Positions 18,690-27,593 of a stretch of 64,000 bases of DNA are shown in pieces. This DNA comes from Oligoflexales bacterium. Lineage in GTDB: Bacteria > Myxococcota_A > UBA9042 > DTJE01. The translations under genes were made by a program, and so were the position numbers. The stretch spans positions 1 to 64,000 of the forward strand of contig DUVQ01000180.1 in the NCBI GenBank assembly GCA_012840965.1, given 5' to 3'. Positions within the stretch are counted from its first letter, which is position 1, and every line of letters starts with the position of its first letter. The notes under the pieces were generated by a model, which was not told the DNA's origin, did not search any database, and was given only the letters and a program-made list of their open reading frames with translations.

Positions 18690-18695
18690 CCAAGC

Positions 18696-20132
18696 CTAGT
18701 CATCAAGCCCAGCCTCTCTAAGCAACTTCAAAAAAGTGGGATAAGAAACACCCAAGGCTTGGGCAGCCTGCATTCGTTTACCATCAAAGTGCTGCAGCAC
18801 TTGGGCAACGTAGGCTCGCTGCAGCTGTGCAAGTGTGGGTGGATCTTCCTGGAAAGAAAGCTCGTTAAAAAAGGCAAGTGCTTCAGGTGAATTGCTACTT
18901 GGTTGAGATTCACCTGACTGTACTTTGTCGACTGGAGAGGCCACAGGCAAGCTGGGCATTGTGGTTCCATGTATTGCCAAGTCTTTCTCCTCTATGACTG
19001 GTCCTGTGCACAAAATCACCGCACGTTCCACTAGGTTACGTAATTCTCGGACGTTACCTGGGTAGTGGTAGCTTTGTAAGACCTCCATGGCCTTTGGCGA
19101 AAAGCCTTCAACCTGCTTTTTTATCCTATTGGCAAAAAAAGTCATAAAGGATAAAGCCAGGCCTGGAATATCTTCCTTGCGCTCTGTTAACGCGGGAATT
19201 CCCACCCAATAAACGCCCAAACGATGGTACAGATCCTCCCTGAAGCGACCTGTTCTAACCGCCTCCATAACATCGGTGTTTGTAGCAGCGACTACCCGCA
19301 TGTTGACCGAAATTTCACGCTGACCTCCAAGGCGACGAAAACGCATACTATCTATAAATTTCAGTAGCTTGGCCTGTGATCGCAAGGGTAGTTCAGTTAT
19401 TTCATCCAAAAACAAGGTTCCCCCTGAGGCGAGCTCAATCAGGCCCCGTTTTGGAGCCTTTGCATCAGTGAAAGCACCCTTTTCATATCCGAATAATTCG
19501 CTTTCAATTAAATGCTCTGGCAAAGCAGCACAATTGACTTCGACAAATGGGGCATCTATATCCTTTTGCTGATAGGTCAATCGATGCAACAATTCAGCCG
19601 CGTACTGTTTGCCGACACCTGAGGAACCCTGAATGAAAACAGGGGTTAAGGGGCTGATTGCTACAACATCAAGTTTTTCTAAAACCTCTTGCATTGCCTT
19701 GCTTAAAGGCTGCGTCCTAGCTGGTGTAGCTTGGGACCTAGCTATTGTCAGTCGATCTTTCAACCCGCGGGTTTCAATGACTTTTTGCAGCTTTATAACT
19801 AAATCGGACAAATGAATTGGCTTCGCAAGATAATCCCAGGCTCCAGCCCTTAAGGCCTCAACGGCATTCTCTATGTCGCCATATGCAGTGACCACAACCA
19901 CAATTGGTTCATCACCTCCAAAGGCGCGGATTTCCTTTAAAAATTCAATCCCATCTCCATCCGGCAGTCTGCGATCGAGGATAATCACATCCGGTCCAAA
20001 TGATTTCCACTGTTCCTTGGCACCCCGTAGATTGGAAACTGATTTGACTTCAAAACCTTCAGCCGCCAAAACTTCTTCAGCTAAGGCCCTGAAAGTCACA
20101 TCGTCATCTACCAGCAATATCCCAATGCTCAT
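18696..20132 (-). CDS. NtrC-type response regulator of the metal-efflux operon
   Basis: This 478-aa regulator has a receiver domain with acidic LLVDDD, phospho-acceptor D53 in VIILDRRLPDGDG and the conserved K in DYLAKPIH. A sigma-54 AAA+ domain follows (GSSGVGKQ, GGTLFLDEITELPL), and a Fis-type helix-turn-helix near the end (MQAAQALGVSYPTFLKLLREAGL split around the turn). The sigma-54 loop is GAFTDA. It overlaps the sensor kinase gene by four bases and is the last gene of the czc operon. The operon has a consensus -24/-12 promoter, so the regulator probably activates its own operon. Confidence 0.94.
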   Translation of the reverse strand: MSIGILLVDDDVTFRALAEEVLAAEGFEVKSVSNLRGAKEQWKSFGPDVIILDRRLPDGDGIEFLKEIRAFGGDEPIVVVVTAYGDIENAVEALRAGAWDYLAKPIHLSDLVIKLQKVIETRGLKDRLTIARSQATPARTQPLSKAMQEVLEKLDVVAISPLTPVFIQGSSGVGKQYAAELLHRLTYQQKDIDAPFVEVNCAALPEHLIESELFGYEKGAFTDAKAPKRGLIELASGGTLFLDEITELPLRSQAKLLKFIDSMRFRRLGGQREISVNMRVVAATNTDVMEAVRTGRFREDLYHRLGVYWVGIPALTERKEDIPGLALSFMTFFANRIKKQVEGFSPKAMEVLQSYHYPGNVRELRNLVERAVILCTGPVIEEKDLAIHGTTMPSLPVASPVDKVQSGESQPSSNSPEALAFFNELSFQEDPPTLAQLQRAYVAQVLQHFDGKRMQAAQALGVSYPTFLKLLREAGLDD

Positions 20133-21793
20133 TGATGCCCCTCCATGGGCAAATTAACTAAAAAACTGGCACCTTTATCTGTCGGTTCCAAAACTAAATC
20201 CCCACCGTGCGCAACTACAATCTGCTTGGACAGAGCCAGGCCAATTCCAGAGCCACTAAGTTTTCCAGACACAAAGGGCTCAAAGAGGTTTTCCTTTATA
20301 GCTAAGGGAATCCCGGGGCCGTTGTCAACCACCCGTATGTGCATCTGGTTGTTGCTGTCCCAAAGTTTAACGACTATCTTTGGGTCCGGTATGTCCACGG
20401 ATTCGAGGGCCTCAAAGGCGTTGACCATCAAGTTGGATAACACCGATTGCATCAGGGCCGGGTCTGCCTGAGCAACCACTGGGTTTTGTGGGACTTCAAT
20501 CTCCACATCTATTCGAGCCTGGGAAGCCAAGTCATTCATGGACTCTACGATTCGTGACACAAATTGGCTGAAATCGATGTTGCCTGGCCTTGGTTTGATA
20601 CCTCTTGAAAGGCTTAAAAGGTCAGTGGTGAAATCCGAAAGGCGTCCTATTTCATGGCGCAAAGCCATAGCTGCCTTGGCTTTTTGTTCACCAGACACGC
20701 GCTCTGTGATTACCATGTCTAACCCTAGTCTCATCCCGTTCAAGGAGTTTTTTACCTCATGGGCGATCAAATGGACCGCTTTTCCCAGTTGTTTCAAGTG
20801 TTCTTCCTTTGCTGCCTGCTGCTGGGATTTTTTAAAGGTTTTCAAAGAACTGCGCATTGCTAAAACTAAAAGGCCAAAGGGTACTACGGCCAAGACTAAA
20901 CCCAAGGCCGCCCTTTGCCAAAACCTGCTGATGATAGGTTTGTAAAGCTCATCGACTGCAACAGCGGCCATTAAAAGCAGGTCGGTTCCAGCCACTTGGG
21001 CTACCCCCACAATCGCATCTTTTCCAAAAAGGTCGACTTCCTCAAGAAACGGTGCCCAGTTATCCCTGTCAAGCAGCTTGAACCAATGATCTTTGTTTAA
21101 GTTTTCCGGAGGCTTTGGTGGAAAAACGACTGCTCCGCTTTTTGTGGCTACCAATAAATCTCCCAACTGGCCGATACCAGGTTTCGCGTAAAAGGCGTCG
21201 TCTTTCGCCAGATCAATTGCTCCAAGCAAAGCGCCAGTCAACTTTTTTGAACGAACTATTGGAGCCACGACATATAGAAGAGAATCATCCGCTCGTTCTG
21301 GCTCCACGGAAACTACCTGAACGCGGCGGCGCCGTTTCAAGTTGATAAACCACGATTCTTTAGCAAACGAGGAACCGACCTGCAAAAATGGCTGAGGTTC
21401 AGCCCATGCGACAGTACCATCCACACCAATGATCGCGATGCCGTCTCTAAAAATTGCGCTACTGTCCTGAATTAATTGAAGTAAAGCGCGTTCTGGCTCC
21501 ATGTTTTGATCTAAGAGGTCGACCTCGGCCCTTAACCCTAAACGGCTTAACTCATTGGCCATCAGCCTTAATTGCCGGCCAAGGTGATGTGCTCCAATTT
21601 CGGTTTGCAGTAAAACTAGGTGCCTTTCTTGTTTTTGGCCATTTACGTAATCAGAAATCAAGGCGGCAAATAACATTGTCAGGGCCACCAGTGCCCCGCC
21701 AACGTATGTCCAAAGGGCGATTTTGGCGAAACGAGAATGGGCCAATGCTAGAGCGTCGCCGTTTTCATTTTTTGGAACATCGGAATCAAACAT
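20129..21793 (-). CDS. Membrane sensor histidine kinase, probable metal sensor
   Basis: The 554-aa kinase has membrane helices at about 24-47 and 294-312 flanking a periplasmic sensor of Cache-like size and pattern. A HisKA segment HLIAHEVKNSLNGMRLG puts the phosphorylated histidine at H345. The ATP-binding part has NLMVNAFEAL, VVDNGPGIP and GSGIGLALSKQIVVAHGG. It pairs with the NtrC-type regulator, whose gene it overlaps, and overlaps the end of the czcA gene by eight bases. The signal is probably a periplasmic metal ion, judged from the operon only; no obvious His/Cys metal cluster is seen in the sensor domain. Confidence 0.93.
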   Translation of the reverse strand: MFDSDVPKNENGDALALAHSRFAKIALWTYVGGALVALTMLFAALISDYVNGQKQERHLVLLQTEIGAHHLGRQLRLMANELSRLGLRAEVDLLDQNMEPERALLQLIQDSSAIFRDGIAIIGVDGTVAWAEPQPFLQVGSSFAKESWFINLKRRRRVQVVSVEPERADDSLLYVVAPIVRSKKLTGALLGAIDLAKDDAFYAKPGIGQLGDLLVATKSGAVVFPPKPPENLNKDHWFKLLDRDNWAPFLEEVDLFGKDAIVGVAQVAGTDLLLMAAVAVDELYKPIISRFWQRAALGLVLAVVPFGLLVLAMRSSLKTFKKSQQQAAKEEHLKQLGKAVHLIAHEVKNSLNGMRLGLDMVITERVSGEQKAKAAMALRHEIGRLSDFTTDLLSLSRGIKPRPGNIDFSQFVSRIVESMNDLASQARIDVEIEVPQNPVVAQADPALMQSVLSNLMVNAFEALESVDIPDPKIVVKLWDSNNQMHIRVVDNGPGIPLAIKENLFEPFVSGKLSGSGIGLALSKQIVVAHGGDLVLEPTDKGASFLVNLPMEGHQ

Positions 21794-24700
21794 CCTGAGA
21801 AGCTACCATGGTTGTCGTCTTGGCGTTTCGAAGTTTTAAAAACATCAGGTAGGTCACCGGTAATACAAGTAAAGTCAAAAGTGCCGCAGAAATTGAGCCT
21901 GTGACAACTACAACTGCTAACGGCCTTTGAGTTTCACTACCAATTGCATGGGATAAGGCTGCTGGTAACAGGCCCAATGATGCCAAGAGAGCAGTCATCA
22001 AAACGGCCCTCAAACGGTCAAAGGCACCTTTGAATACGGCCTCATTTGGCGAATAACCGTCTCTTAACCTAGCTTTAATAGCCGAAATCACCAACACTCC
22101 GTTTAATACAGCCTGTCCTAGCAATGCTATGAACCCGACCACTGCCGAAACCGATATGGGCATTTTGGCGATGGCCAAGCCAACCAATCCTCCTACAAGG
22201 GCAAATGGGACGTGAATCAACACTATTAGAGCATCTGAAATGGTCCCAAACGCGAAAAAGAGTAGCAAAAACGTGATTGCCAAAGCCAGCGGGACCACCA
22301 GTTGCAGGCGAGCCATTGCCCTTTCCTGGTTCTCAAATTCGCCTCCCCAGGCTAACTCATATCCTGGTGGTAGGGAAACAGCGGCCTCGGTTTTCGCACT
22401 TGCCTCGGCCACAAAAGACCCCATATCACGATTACGAACATTCATACGAATGCCAACGTATCGTCTGGCGCTTTCCCTGGTTATGGCCGCACGCCCTACA
22501 CCCATGTTTACATCAGCAACTGCGGACAATGGGATTAGAGCTCCATCCTCTAGTGGCAGCATCACCCTTTCGATGGCCCCGACGTCTTCCCTTGTAGATT
22601 GTGGCAAACGCACTACTACATCAAACCGCTTTTCCCCTTGCCACATTTCTGAAGCTACATGGCCTCCCATGGCGGTTTCGATAAAGTCTTGTACATCTTC
22701 CAAATCCAGGTCGTATCTGGCCAAAGCGGCCCTATCTGGTTGGACTGCAATCTGGGGTACTTCTCCAGATTTTACTATCCCAACATCGGCCGCTCCAGGA
22801 ACCGTCAGGATTTGATTCTTCACCTGCTCAGCGAGCTCTTGCAGTATTTCCAAGTCTTCGCCGTAGATTTTTACCGCTATCTGGCCGAATTGACCTGATA
22901 TGTTTTCGTTAACGTTATCCCTGATTGGTTGGGAAAAATTGTATTCAATTCCTGGTATTTCCATCAGGTTGACGTCTATTTCAGCTATCAGGTCATCTAA
23001 GGTTTTTTTATCAGGGCGCCACTCTTTCATAGGCTTTAACTTTACAAAAACCTCAAAGTTATTATTTAGGGTGGGGTCTGTCCCATCCTCAGGACGACCG
23101 ATTTGGGTCAGCAACCCCGTTATTTCAGGTGTTCGCCTCATCAGATCCTTGATTTTTGGCGTCAGTTTTCGTCCTTCTGTCAGCGATATGTTTTCAGGCA
23201 GAGTGAAAGTCACATATAGCGAGCCTTCGTTCAATTCTGGTAAAAATTCTGACCCCAGTCTTGGCATTAAAACTAGCGCAGACGCCATTGCTCCTGCCGC
23301 CAAAATACCAATAGCTACTGGGTTTTTTAAGCTAAATGAAAGTACAGGCTTGTAAAGTTTCCTGCTCCAAGTGACCAGGGGGGATTGCCTAGGTGAAATA
23401 GGCCTCTTTGACATTGATAACAGGCTTAAAACCGGGACCAAGGTGAAGCTGACTACCAATGCCCCAACTAAGGCGCTGACTACCGTGTGAGCCATTGGTC
23501 CAAACATGCGGCCTTCAACCCTTTCAAGTGCAAAGATTGGAATGTAGGCCGCGATTATTATTAACAAAGAAAACAATGTAGGCCGCGCAACTTCGGATAC
23601 TGCCTGTGCAATCCGTTTTGAGGCCAATTTTTGATTCTGAGGCGGGTCTCTTGATAGCCGGAAAAACAAGTGTTCCACTATAATTACGGCACCATCTACA
23701 ATTATTCCAAAGTCCACGGCCCCCATGGATAGCAGGTTTGCTGACATGCCCTTTGTATGCAGATACAAAAATGAAGTCAGCAAAGAAAGGGGGATTACAG
23801 CGGCGACAATTAAGGCTGCCCTTAGGGAAAATGTGAACAAAAACATCACCAAAGTAACTAACAGGGCACCTTCTGTAAGATTGGTGAAGACGGTCTTCAA
23901 CGTGGTGTTTACCAATTCGGTGCGGTCATAAAATGGCTCTATCAAGACCCCATCTGGTAGGACCCGCTCATTTAAATCGTCAATCTTGTCTCTTAAGGCT
24001 GCCAGTACCCGTGAAGGGTTTTCACCACGGCGCATCAAGATGATTCCTTCGACGGTATCTTCGTTGAAATCCCTTGTGACAACCCCTTGCCTAGGGGCGT
24101 AGCCTTCTAAAACAGTGGCAACGTCTTTTACTCTGACGGGCACTCCGTCATTGAAGGCTACCCTAACTGCGTTTATGTCTTCGAGATCATTGAATATACC
24201 CAGGCTGCGGATTACAAAGGCTTCTGAGCCACGCTCCACGTAACCGCCAGATGCGTTGCCGCTTGCCTTTTCAAGCGCATCGAAAATCCGATCAAGACCG
24301 ACTCCCAAGGAGGCCATCTTTGCAGGATCTGGGATTACCTGAATCTGGTATTCCAACCCGCCATAGGAAACTACGTCTGCTACTCCTGGCACTTGCATTA
24401 TCCTTGGCCTGATTGTCCAGTCCTGGATGGTTCGAAGTGCCATCGGATCGGAGCCACTTACGGTGTAACGATAAACTTCGCCAATTGGGGTGGCTAGTGG
24501 GCCCAGACTCGGCGATATGCCGTCGGGCAGTTCGGCATCTGGTAAGCGTTCTAAAACCCTTTGCCTGGCGCGTTCAGCTTCGACTCCATCTTCAAAAGTC
24601 AAAGTCACAAAGGACAGACCAAATAGGGAAATGCTTCTGAGTCTGAAAAGTTCGGGGGTCCCATTTAAGGCCCTTTCCAAGGGGATGCTGACCCTTCTTT

Positions 24701-24884
24701 CGACTTCTTCTGTTGGTTGTCCTGGGTAGAGTGTTATCACTTGAACTTGGGTGTCAGTTGGATCTGGAAAGGCCTCAATTGTTAAGTGTTTGAAGGCATA
24801 AAGGCCCCAAACCACGATAACTCCGGCAAGGATGAATGAGGCCACTTTGTTTTTTAATGAAAAGCGGACCAGTTGATCGATCAT
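21786..24884 (-). CDS. czcA: Heavy-metal RND efflux pump, CzcA/CusA family
   Basis: A 1032-aa inner-membrane RND transporter that uses the proton gradient to drive metal cations out through a tripartite complex. Twelve membrane segments and two large periplasmic loops are evident. The membrane helix 4 motif DFGIIVDGAVIIVEH has the acidic residues of the proton pathway in the pattern of Zn/Co/Cd pumps (CzcA type) rather than Cu/Ag pumps. Other family segments are VITLYPGQPTEEVERRVSIP and LPELNEGSLYVTFTLP. It sits between the membrane fusion protein and sensor kinase genes. Metal specificity is inferred from one motif. Confidence 0.93.
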   Translation of the reverse strand: MIDQLVRFSLKNKVASFILAGVIVVWGLYAFKHLTIEAFPDPTDTQVQVITLYPGQPTEEVERRVSIPLERALNGTPELFRLRSISLFGLSFVTLTFEDGVEAERARQRVLERLPDAELPDGISPSLGPLATPIGEVYRYTVSGSDPMALRTIQDWTIRPRIMQVPGVADVVSYGGLEYQIQVIPDPAKMASLGVGLDRIFDALEKASGNASGGYVERGSEAFVIRSLGIFNDLEDINAVRVAFNDGVPVRVKDVATVLEGYAPRQGVVTRDFNEDTVEGIILMRRGENPSRVLAALRDKIDDLNERVLPDGVLIEPFYDRTELVNTTLKTVFTNLTEGALLVTLVMFLFTFSLRAALIVAAVIPLSLLTSFLYLHTKGMSANLLSMGAVDFGIIVDGAVIIVEHLFFRLSRDPPQNQKLASKRIAQAVSEVARPTLFSLLIIIAAYIPIFALERVEGRMFGPMAHTVVSALVGALVVSFTLVPVLSLLSMSKRPISPRQSPLVTWSRKLYKPVLSFSLKNPVAIGILAAGAMASALVLMPRLGSEFLPELNEGSLYVTFTLPENISLTEGRKLTPKIKDLMRRTPEITGLLTQIGRPEDGTDPTLNNNFEVFVKLKPMKEWRPDKKTLDDLIAEIDVNLMEIPGIEYNFSQPIRDNVNENISGQFGQIAVKIYGEDLEILQELAEQVKNQILTVPGAADVGIVKSGEVPQIAVQPDRAALARYDLDLEDVQDFIETAMGGHVASEMWQGEKRFDVVVRLPQSTREDVGAIERVMLPLEDGALIPLSAVADVNMGVGRAAITRESARRYVGIRMNVRNRDMGSFVAEASAKTEAAVSLPPGYELAWGGEFENQERAMARLQLVVPLALAITFLLLFFAFGTISDALIVLIHVPFALVGGLVGLAIAKMPISVSAVVGFIALLGQAVLNGVLVISAIKARLRDGYSPNEAVFKGAFDRLRAVLMTALLASLGLLPAALSHAIGSETQRPLAVVVVTGSISAALLTLLVLPVTYLMFLKLRNAKTTTMVASQDV

Positions 24885-24929
24885 TGGAAATCCTTATGAG
24901 AAGAATCAGTCAAGGGATCGTTAGTTAGG

Positions 24930-26105
24930 CTACTGAGCTAAAGCCATTGCGTTGTGCAGTAGAATGGCGCCTTCAACTACGATGGTGTCGCCTACTTCAA
25001 GGCCTTCAAAAACTGGCAGTATTCCGCCTCTTACTGACCCAGCGACTATCGGTTGCTTTTTGAACACACCGGTGCTTTTTTCTATGAAAACCGACTGTAC
25101 TGTTCCATCGGAAAGCAAGGCTGAAGCGGGTATTTCAACTAATCCTTTCTTTGCCTTGGTTTCGAACCGCACGTTTGCATAGATATTTGGGCGCAGAAGT
25201 CCTTCTGGATTTTCCAAGCTGACCCTTATTGGGACAGTATGGCGACTTGGGTCTACAACTGACGAGACCATGTCAACTTTCCCTTCCATTTTTACTCCAG
25301 GTAGGGAAGGGCTTGTTATCTCAGCTTTGGCCCCTACAACTACGTCAACAGCGTCTGCTTCAAAGAGATCTGCAACTACCCAAACAGTGGTTAAGTCAGC
25401 AACAGTGGCCAAAGACTCCAAAACTTCAGGTCCAACTTCTTGGCCTGAGGTAACCCTTTTTTCCACTAAATATCCGTCTATTGGTGATTGCACCGTGTAT
25501 TCGCTGTGGCTATCTTCGCTGACCTTTGTGGCCCCAAGCTTGGCTGCAGCTAGGCGTCTAGCTAGGACCGCCTTTTGGTGGTCTTGCCTAGCAGCAATCT
25601 CTTCTTTGGCTGGTAGAGCGCCTGCTTTTACCATGGCTTGCACTCGGGCGAGGTTTGCCTTTGCAACAGAAACCTCCAAATCAGCTAGGTTTAGTTCCGC
25701 TCGAAGTTCGGCTATATCCCGACTAGCCACTGAAAACAGTGGGTCTCCTACTGCCACCGCTTCTCCAAGCTCAACGTGAGTTTTGATTACTCGACCAGCT
25801 AAGGGGGCTCCAAGCTTATTGGCTCTTGATTCGTTGATTTTTACCCTAGCTGGTACAGCGTCTGTCCACCTGTCCTGGGCCAATTCAACTTGGCCAAGTT
25901 TTAAGACCTTCCATGCAGGGGATTCACTTGATAAATCAATGCCATCTTCGTGGTGGACCACCCCAACAGGTTTGGCCGGAACTGGTGGCGCTGGTCTTTG
26001 AAAACTGGCAGCAGCAATTACCGACACGGTGCTTATTGCGATTGCCCCTCCGATTCCAATCAATCCCTTTAGTTTGCCATTTGTTGTAGTAGACTTCGTG
26101 TTCAT
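24930..26105 (-). CDS. czcB: RND efflux membrane fusion protein, CzcB type
   Basis: This 391-aa periplasmic adaptor links the CzcA pump and the outer-membrane channel. It has an N-terminal membrane anchor (GLIGIGGAIAISTVSVIAAA), a lipoyl-like half (APLAGRVIKTHVELGEAVAVG), a helical hairpin (about 115-180) and the second half YTVQSPIDGYLVEKRVTSGQEVGPE split by it. Beta-barrel and membrane-proximal domains follow. A short HHED element lies after the anchor. It is 45 bases from czcA and 17 from czcC. Confidence 0.92.
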   Translation of the reverse strand: MNTKSTTTNGKLKGLIGIGGAIAISTVSVIAAASFQRPAPPVPAKPVGVVHHEDGIDLSSESPAWKVLKLGQVELAQDRWTDAVPARVKINESRANKLGAPLAGRVIKTHVELGEAVAVGDPLFSVASRDIAELRAELNLADLEVSVAKANLARVQAMVKAGALPAKEEIAARQDHQKAVLARRLAAAKLGATKVSEDSHSEYTVQSPIDGYLVEKRVTSGQEVGPEVLESLATVADLTTVWVVADLFEADAVDVVVGAKAEITSPSLPGVKMEGKVDMVSSVVDPSRHTVPIRVSLENPEGLLRPNIYANVRFETKAKKGLVEIPASALLSDGTVQSVFIEKSTGVFKKQPIVAGSVRGGILPVFEGLEVGDTIVVEGAILLHNAMALAQ

Positions 26106-26122
26106 AGTAACCCCCTTAATAA

Positions 26123-27430
26123 TCAGCGGTTTTGTACTATCTCCGCATCTAAACCAAGTGCCATTCGTAATTGATTAGTAACAACAAAAATCTGGTACTG
26201 AATGTCTATTACTTTTAATCCCAAGTTAGTATGGGTCCTGCGGGCAAGCAAAAGGTCAGTCATTGATTTTGTGCCCTGGTTGAAGCCTTTCACAGTTCCC
26301 TCCAGCACTGCCGTTGATTGTTGGACTGCCTCAGTTGAAAAGAGGGCGTTTGTTTTCGTTAAAGCGGCTAATTGGGTGTTCAATTCTGCTATTTCAGCTT
26401 CGGCCTCACGCTTTAATTGCCGTTGAAGTGCCCTTTGTTCAATGGCTTTAGCCCCAGCAGCTGCAGCTTCATGCCGTCCCGTATTTGCAAAGGTCAAAGG
26501 GATGGATATCCCAACAGAAAAGGTATGCGAAAGGTTATCGGCTATGGTGAAGCGATCATGTGTGTATCCAACAAAAATAGACGGATCTGGGATTTTATTT
26601 CGGCTGGCCAGTCGCTGCTCATGCTCTGCAACTAATGCCAGTTGTCCTAGTAAAGCTATGTCCGGTCGTGAATGTTCTGTGCTGACATCGGTTGGCAAAT
26701 TTGGCGCATGTTCCAGCAGTTTGGCCAATGTTGGTGATTCGCTGTCGGCGATTTCACAAGAAATTCCTAACAGCGCAGTACAGCTGGCAAGTGCAGCTTG
26801 ATAATCAGTGGTTGCTTGCCTAGCGTCAGTCACAAGTTCGAGGCTGTCTAACTGCAGACGGCTATAGTCATTTGGCGATATGTCACCCAGCAGAAGGCGT
26901 TGATTTTCAAGGTCCAAAATCGTTTGATTTTCAGCTGCTTGGCTAGCCAGGAGAGCTGCCTTTTCTTTGAAATAGAGAACGCGACCTATTGCCTTGCGGA
27001 CATCATGAATTCGTTGTGCCGCAGTGTGGACCAACTCGATTTCTGAAGCTTTTTTAGCCGCTTTCGCGCTTGAAATCCTGGGCCTTCTTTTACCAATCTC
27101 AAAGGTTTGTTCCAGGCTAAATTCATAATAGGCGACTTCGTTAAAACCCAGGCCTCTCGAAACTGTTTTGCCCGCCGGCATGTTTCCCATGGAAAATTCA
27201 AAGCTGGGATTTTGAAAGACGCCAGCTTGTTTGATTTGAGCTGAAGCGGCATCAACATTAGCTTGGGCGGCTGAAACCATGACATCGTTTTGTAAGACCC
27301 AATCGACCAAAAGTTCAGGTGATGTCATAAGGTCCCAGGGTGAAGGGGTGCCTATTTCGGTGGCAAGAGAACTGGATGGAGCCAGAGCTAAAAGCAGAAT
27401 TGCTAATCGAAAACTAAAGTTTTTAGGCAA
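26123..27430 (-). CDS. czcC: RND efflux outer-membrane channel, CzcC/TolC family
   Basis: The 435-aa protein has a signal peptide ending near SSSLATE and two outer-membrane-efflux repeats made of long helices. Segments like NVDAASAQIKQAGVFQNPSFEFS and FVGYTHDRFTIADNLSHTF are typical of this family. It would form the exit duct of the metal efflux complex. The start is TTG, preceded by GGAGG. It is the first gene of the operon, about 40 bases downstream of a consensus sigma-54 promoter. Confidence 0.91.
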   Translation of the reverse strand: MPKNFSFRLAILLLALAPSSSLATEIGTPSPWDLMTSPELLVDWVLQNDVMVSAAQANVDAASAQIKQAGVFQNPSFEFSMGNMPAGKTVSRGLGFNEVAYYEFSLEQTFEIGKRRPRISSAKAAKKASEIELVHTAAQRIHDVRKAIGRVLYFKEKAALLASQAAENQTILDLENQRLLLGDISPNDYSRLQLDSLELVTDARQATTDYQAALASCTALLGISCEIADSESPTLAKLLEHAPNLPTDVSTEHSRPDIALLGQLALVAEHEQRLASRNKIPDPSIFVGYTHDRFTIADNLSHTFSVGISIPLTFANTGRHEAAAAGAKAIEQRALQRQLKREAEAEIAELNTQLAALTKTNALFSTEAVQQSTAVLEGTVKGFNQGTKSMTDLLLARRTHTNLGLKVIDIQYQIFVVTNQLRMALGLDAEIVQNR

Positions 27431-27468
27431 AATTTGGCCTCCAAGTTCAATCCCCAGAATTCAGATTC

Positions 27469-27484
27469 AGCAAGAGGCGTGCCA
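27469..27484 (-). promoter_or_regulatory. Consensus sigma-54 (-24/-12) promoter of the czcCBA-sensor-regulator operon
   Basis: On the minus strand the sequence reads TGGCACG, four bases, TTGCT, a full match to the TGGCACG-N4-TTGC(A/T) consensus. It lies about 40 bases before the czcC start. The last gene of the operon is a sigma-54 activator, so an autoregulatory loop is likely. Confidence 0.8.
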
Positions 27485-27593
27485 TCAGTTTAACCAGTGG
27501 AAATAATTGGATAGAGGTTGTCATTTAAGCTGATGTGAACAGAGGTTTTATTAAGTTTCTTTAAGTTTTTAGTGTGTGCAATGCAAGAGAATT

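Noticed and set aside
13843-20132. GAFTDA instead of GAFTGA in both sigma-54 activators as loss of function
   Set aside because: Other AAA+ motifs are intact, both proteins share the variant, and a consensus sigma-54 promoter is next to one of them; it is more likely a tolerated variant.
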